NCBI GenBank assembly: GCA_002348385.1
Contig: DEBD01000013.1
Coordinates: 163,931-227,930 of the forward strand
Reading direction: 5' to 3'
Source of the DNA: Gammaproteobacteria bacterium UBA2965
GTDB lineage: Bacteria; Pseudomonadota; Gammaproteobacteria; Pseudomonadales; Azotimanducaceae
Length of the DNA: 64,000 bases
In this document: positions 62,991 to 64,000 of the stretch, piece by piece
Numbering within the stretch: the first letter of the stretch is position 1
How the letters are laid out: each line of letters opens with the position of its first letter
The notes under the pieces: generated by a model
The model's database searches: none
Told to the model about the DNA's origin: nothing
The model's input: only the letters and a program-made list of their open reading frames with translations
Made by a program: the position numbers and the translations under genes

Positions 62991-63280
62991 GATTGACCTG
63001 CCGTGCGTTGTGCTGCAGTGAAAGCCACATGACTTTCATGGTCTGGGTCCCACCTCAAGAACGCCACCATTGTAGCCGCGTGCCCGTGAAGCTGTGTATG
63101 TTCTTGTAACCCAGCTACGCACCGCCATCTAGACAGGTTAGTTGCGCTAAAGCGAGCAAAAGCTTCCCGGAGCGACAAACCAAATCACGTTCTGAGCCCC
63201 ATGGAGTGCGGCATAATACGTCCGCTGCCGAGCTCCGTGACAGCACATGGAAATGCCACAAGGCGTAAGGATTGCCACGC

Positions 63281-64000
63281 GTGACCAAGGCCAAAATTCC
63301 CGACCTATCGGAAATACGTATTGCCGTCGTAGGCCTGGGTTACGTAGGTTTACCTCTGGCCGTTGAGCTGTCCAAACACTACCCCATCACCGGTTTCGAT
63401 ACCGACGCTGACCGGATCGCCGATCTGACCCGAGGTGTCGATCACACCCTGGAGGTGAGCGAAGCTGACTTGAGGGCCGCAAAAGCATTGCGGTACACGG
63501 CGGACCCCCAAGCACTGTCCGACGCCAACTTCTATGTCGTCACCGTTCCCACGCCCATCGACCAGAACAAACGACCGGATCTGGAACCTCTCACTCAGGC
63601 AAGCCAGACCATCGGCAAGGTGATAGGGCGTGGAAACATCGTGGTATTCGAGTCGACCGTATTTCCAGGCGCCACAGAAGAACTCTGCGCTCCCATCATT
63701 GAGCGCACGTCCAACCTGGTGTTCAACGTAGATTTCTTTGCCGGGTATAGCCCGGAGCGCATCAACCCCGGCGATACCGAGCACCGGCTTGCCGACATCG
63801 TCAAGGTGACCAGCGGCTCCACACCGGAAACGGCCCAACTCGTAGACGCGCTCTATCGCTCGGTAATTCCGGCGGGTACCCACCTTGCGTCGAGCATCAA
63901 GGTGGCGGAAGCCGCAAAGGTGATCGAGAACACCCAGCGAGATCTAAACGTAGCGCTGGTTAACGAGCTCGCACTTCTGTTCGAAAAGCTGGACATAGAC
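63281..64000 (+). CDS. Nucleotide-sugar dehydrogenase, TviB/WbpA-like (cut by window edge)
   Basis: The first 240 codons are present and the frame is open to the right edge. The Rossmann motif VVGLGYVGLPLAVELS (about 16-31), TVPTPIDQNKRPDL (about 88-101), ESTVFPGATEE and FFAGYSPERINPGD match UDP-N-acetylhexosamine dehydrogenases of the Vi/WbpA type rather than UDP-glucose dehydrogenase. The catalytic Cys lies outside the window. It probably makes a UDP-N-acetyl-aminouronic acid for a surface polysaccharide. The start is GTG 63281 with an AAGGA site ten bases upstream; an ATG at 63247 is in another frame. Confidence 0.88.
   Translation, partial: MTKAKIPDLSEIRIAVVGLGYVGLPLAVELSKHYPITGFDTDADRIADLTRGVDHTLEVSEADLRAAKALRYTADPQALSDANFYVVTVPTPIDQNKRPDLEPLTQASQTIGKVIGRGNIVVFESTVFPGATEELCAPIIERTSNLVFNVDFFAGYSPERINPGDTEHRLADIVKVTSGSTPETAQLVDALYRSVIPAGTHLASSIKVAEAAKVIENTQRDLNVALVNELALLFEKLDID

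Noticed and set aside
1..64000. CRISPR arrays, tRNA or rRNA genes, insertion sequences, integrases
   Set aside because: None recognised on either strand. There is no regularly spaced repeat and no transposase-like protein, so the glycan locus shows no direct sign of recent mobile-element activity.

Overview
The window reads as a chromosomal segment of a free-living gammaproteobacterium. Supporting signs are a type II secretion (T2SS) operon, an ETF/ETF-QO set, a 67-kDa-type SppA, an imuA-imuB-dnaE2 cassette under LexA boxes, and an exopolysaccharide (EPS) locus of the XrtA/PEP-CTERM-associated type. Base composition is GC-rich throughout. I cannot name a genus. No tRNA, rRNA, insertion sequence, integrase or CRISPR array was seen.

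Region 1 (1-30150) is one large surface-polysaccharide locus. Its assembly core on the minus strand runs: outer-membrane export protein, beta-barrel protein, chain-length determinant, tyrosine autokinase, ExeA-like ATPase, ABC exporter/flippase (23025 down to 15691). Around it are two initiating sugar-phosphate transferases placed head to head, two GT2 enzymes in tandem (the second with a degraded catalytic motif), a GT4, two GT-C-like membrane transferases, a Wzy/ligase-like membrane protein, an asparagine synthase-like amidotransferase, a DUF5672 protein, a pyruvyl transferase and a CapK-like AMP-ligase cut by the left edge. Two copies of a NodU/CmcH carbamoyltransferase cassette are present. 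One has separate SxtJ and 50-residue DUF5989 partners. The other has a single SxtJ-like protein that ends in a DUF5989-like tail, followed by an SGNH hydrolase. Together they suggest a lipid-linked repeat unit that is polymerised, exported and heavily decorated (carbamoyl, pyruvyl, possibly acyl groups). No exosortase lies inside the window.

Region 2 (30150-38700) holds a short DUF1631-like gene and a T2SS operon gspE-F-G-H-I-J-K-L-M on the minus strand. gspC, gspD and gspN are absent from this locus.

Region 3 (38700-56320) is mostly housekeeping: pyrB with a forced TTG start, an AP2-like small protein, etfBA divergent from ETF-QO, a DUF1285 protein, moaA, an intergenic stretch with an apparent structured RNA and intrinsic terminator, a solitary murF, sppA, a YkvA-family protein, a sodium:alanine symporter, glutathione reductase, a ThDP enzyme and UDP-glucose dehydrogenase. 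sppA and ugd each contain a short AT-rich codon island.

Region 4 (56320-61863) is the SOS mutasome imuA-imuB-dnaE2 with two LexA boxes, one sitting exactly between the -35 and -10 elements.

Region 5 (61887-64000) has a second ExeA/XrtA-type ATPase divergent from a truncated nucleotide-sugar dehydrogenase. This looks like the start of a second polysaccharide locus beyond the right edge.
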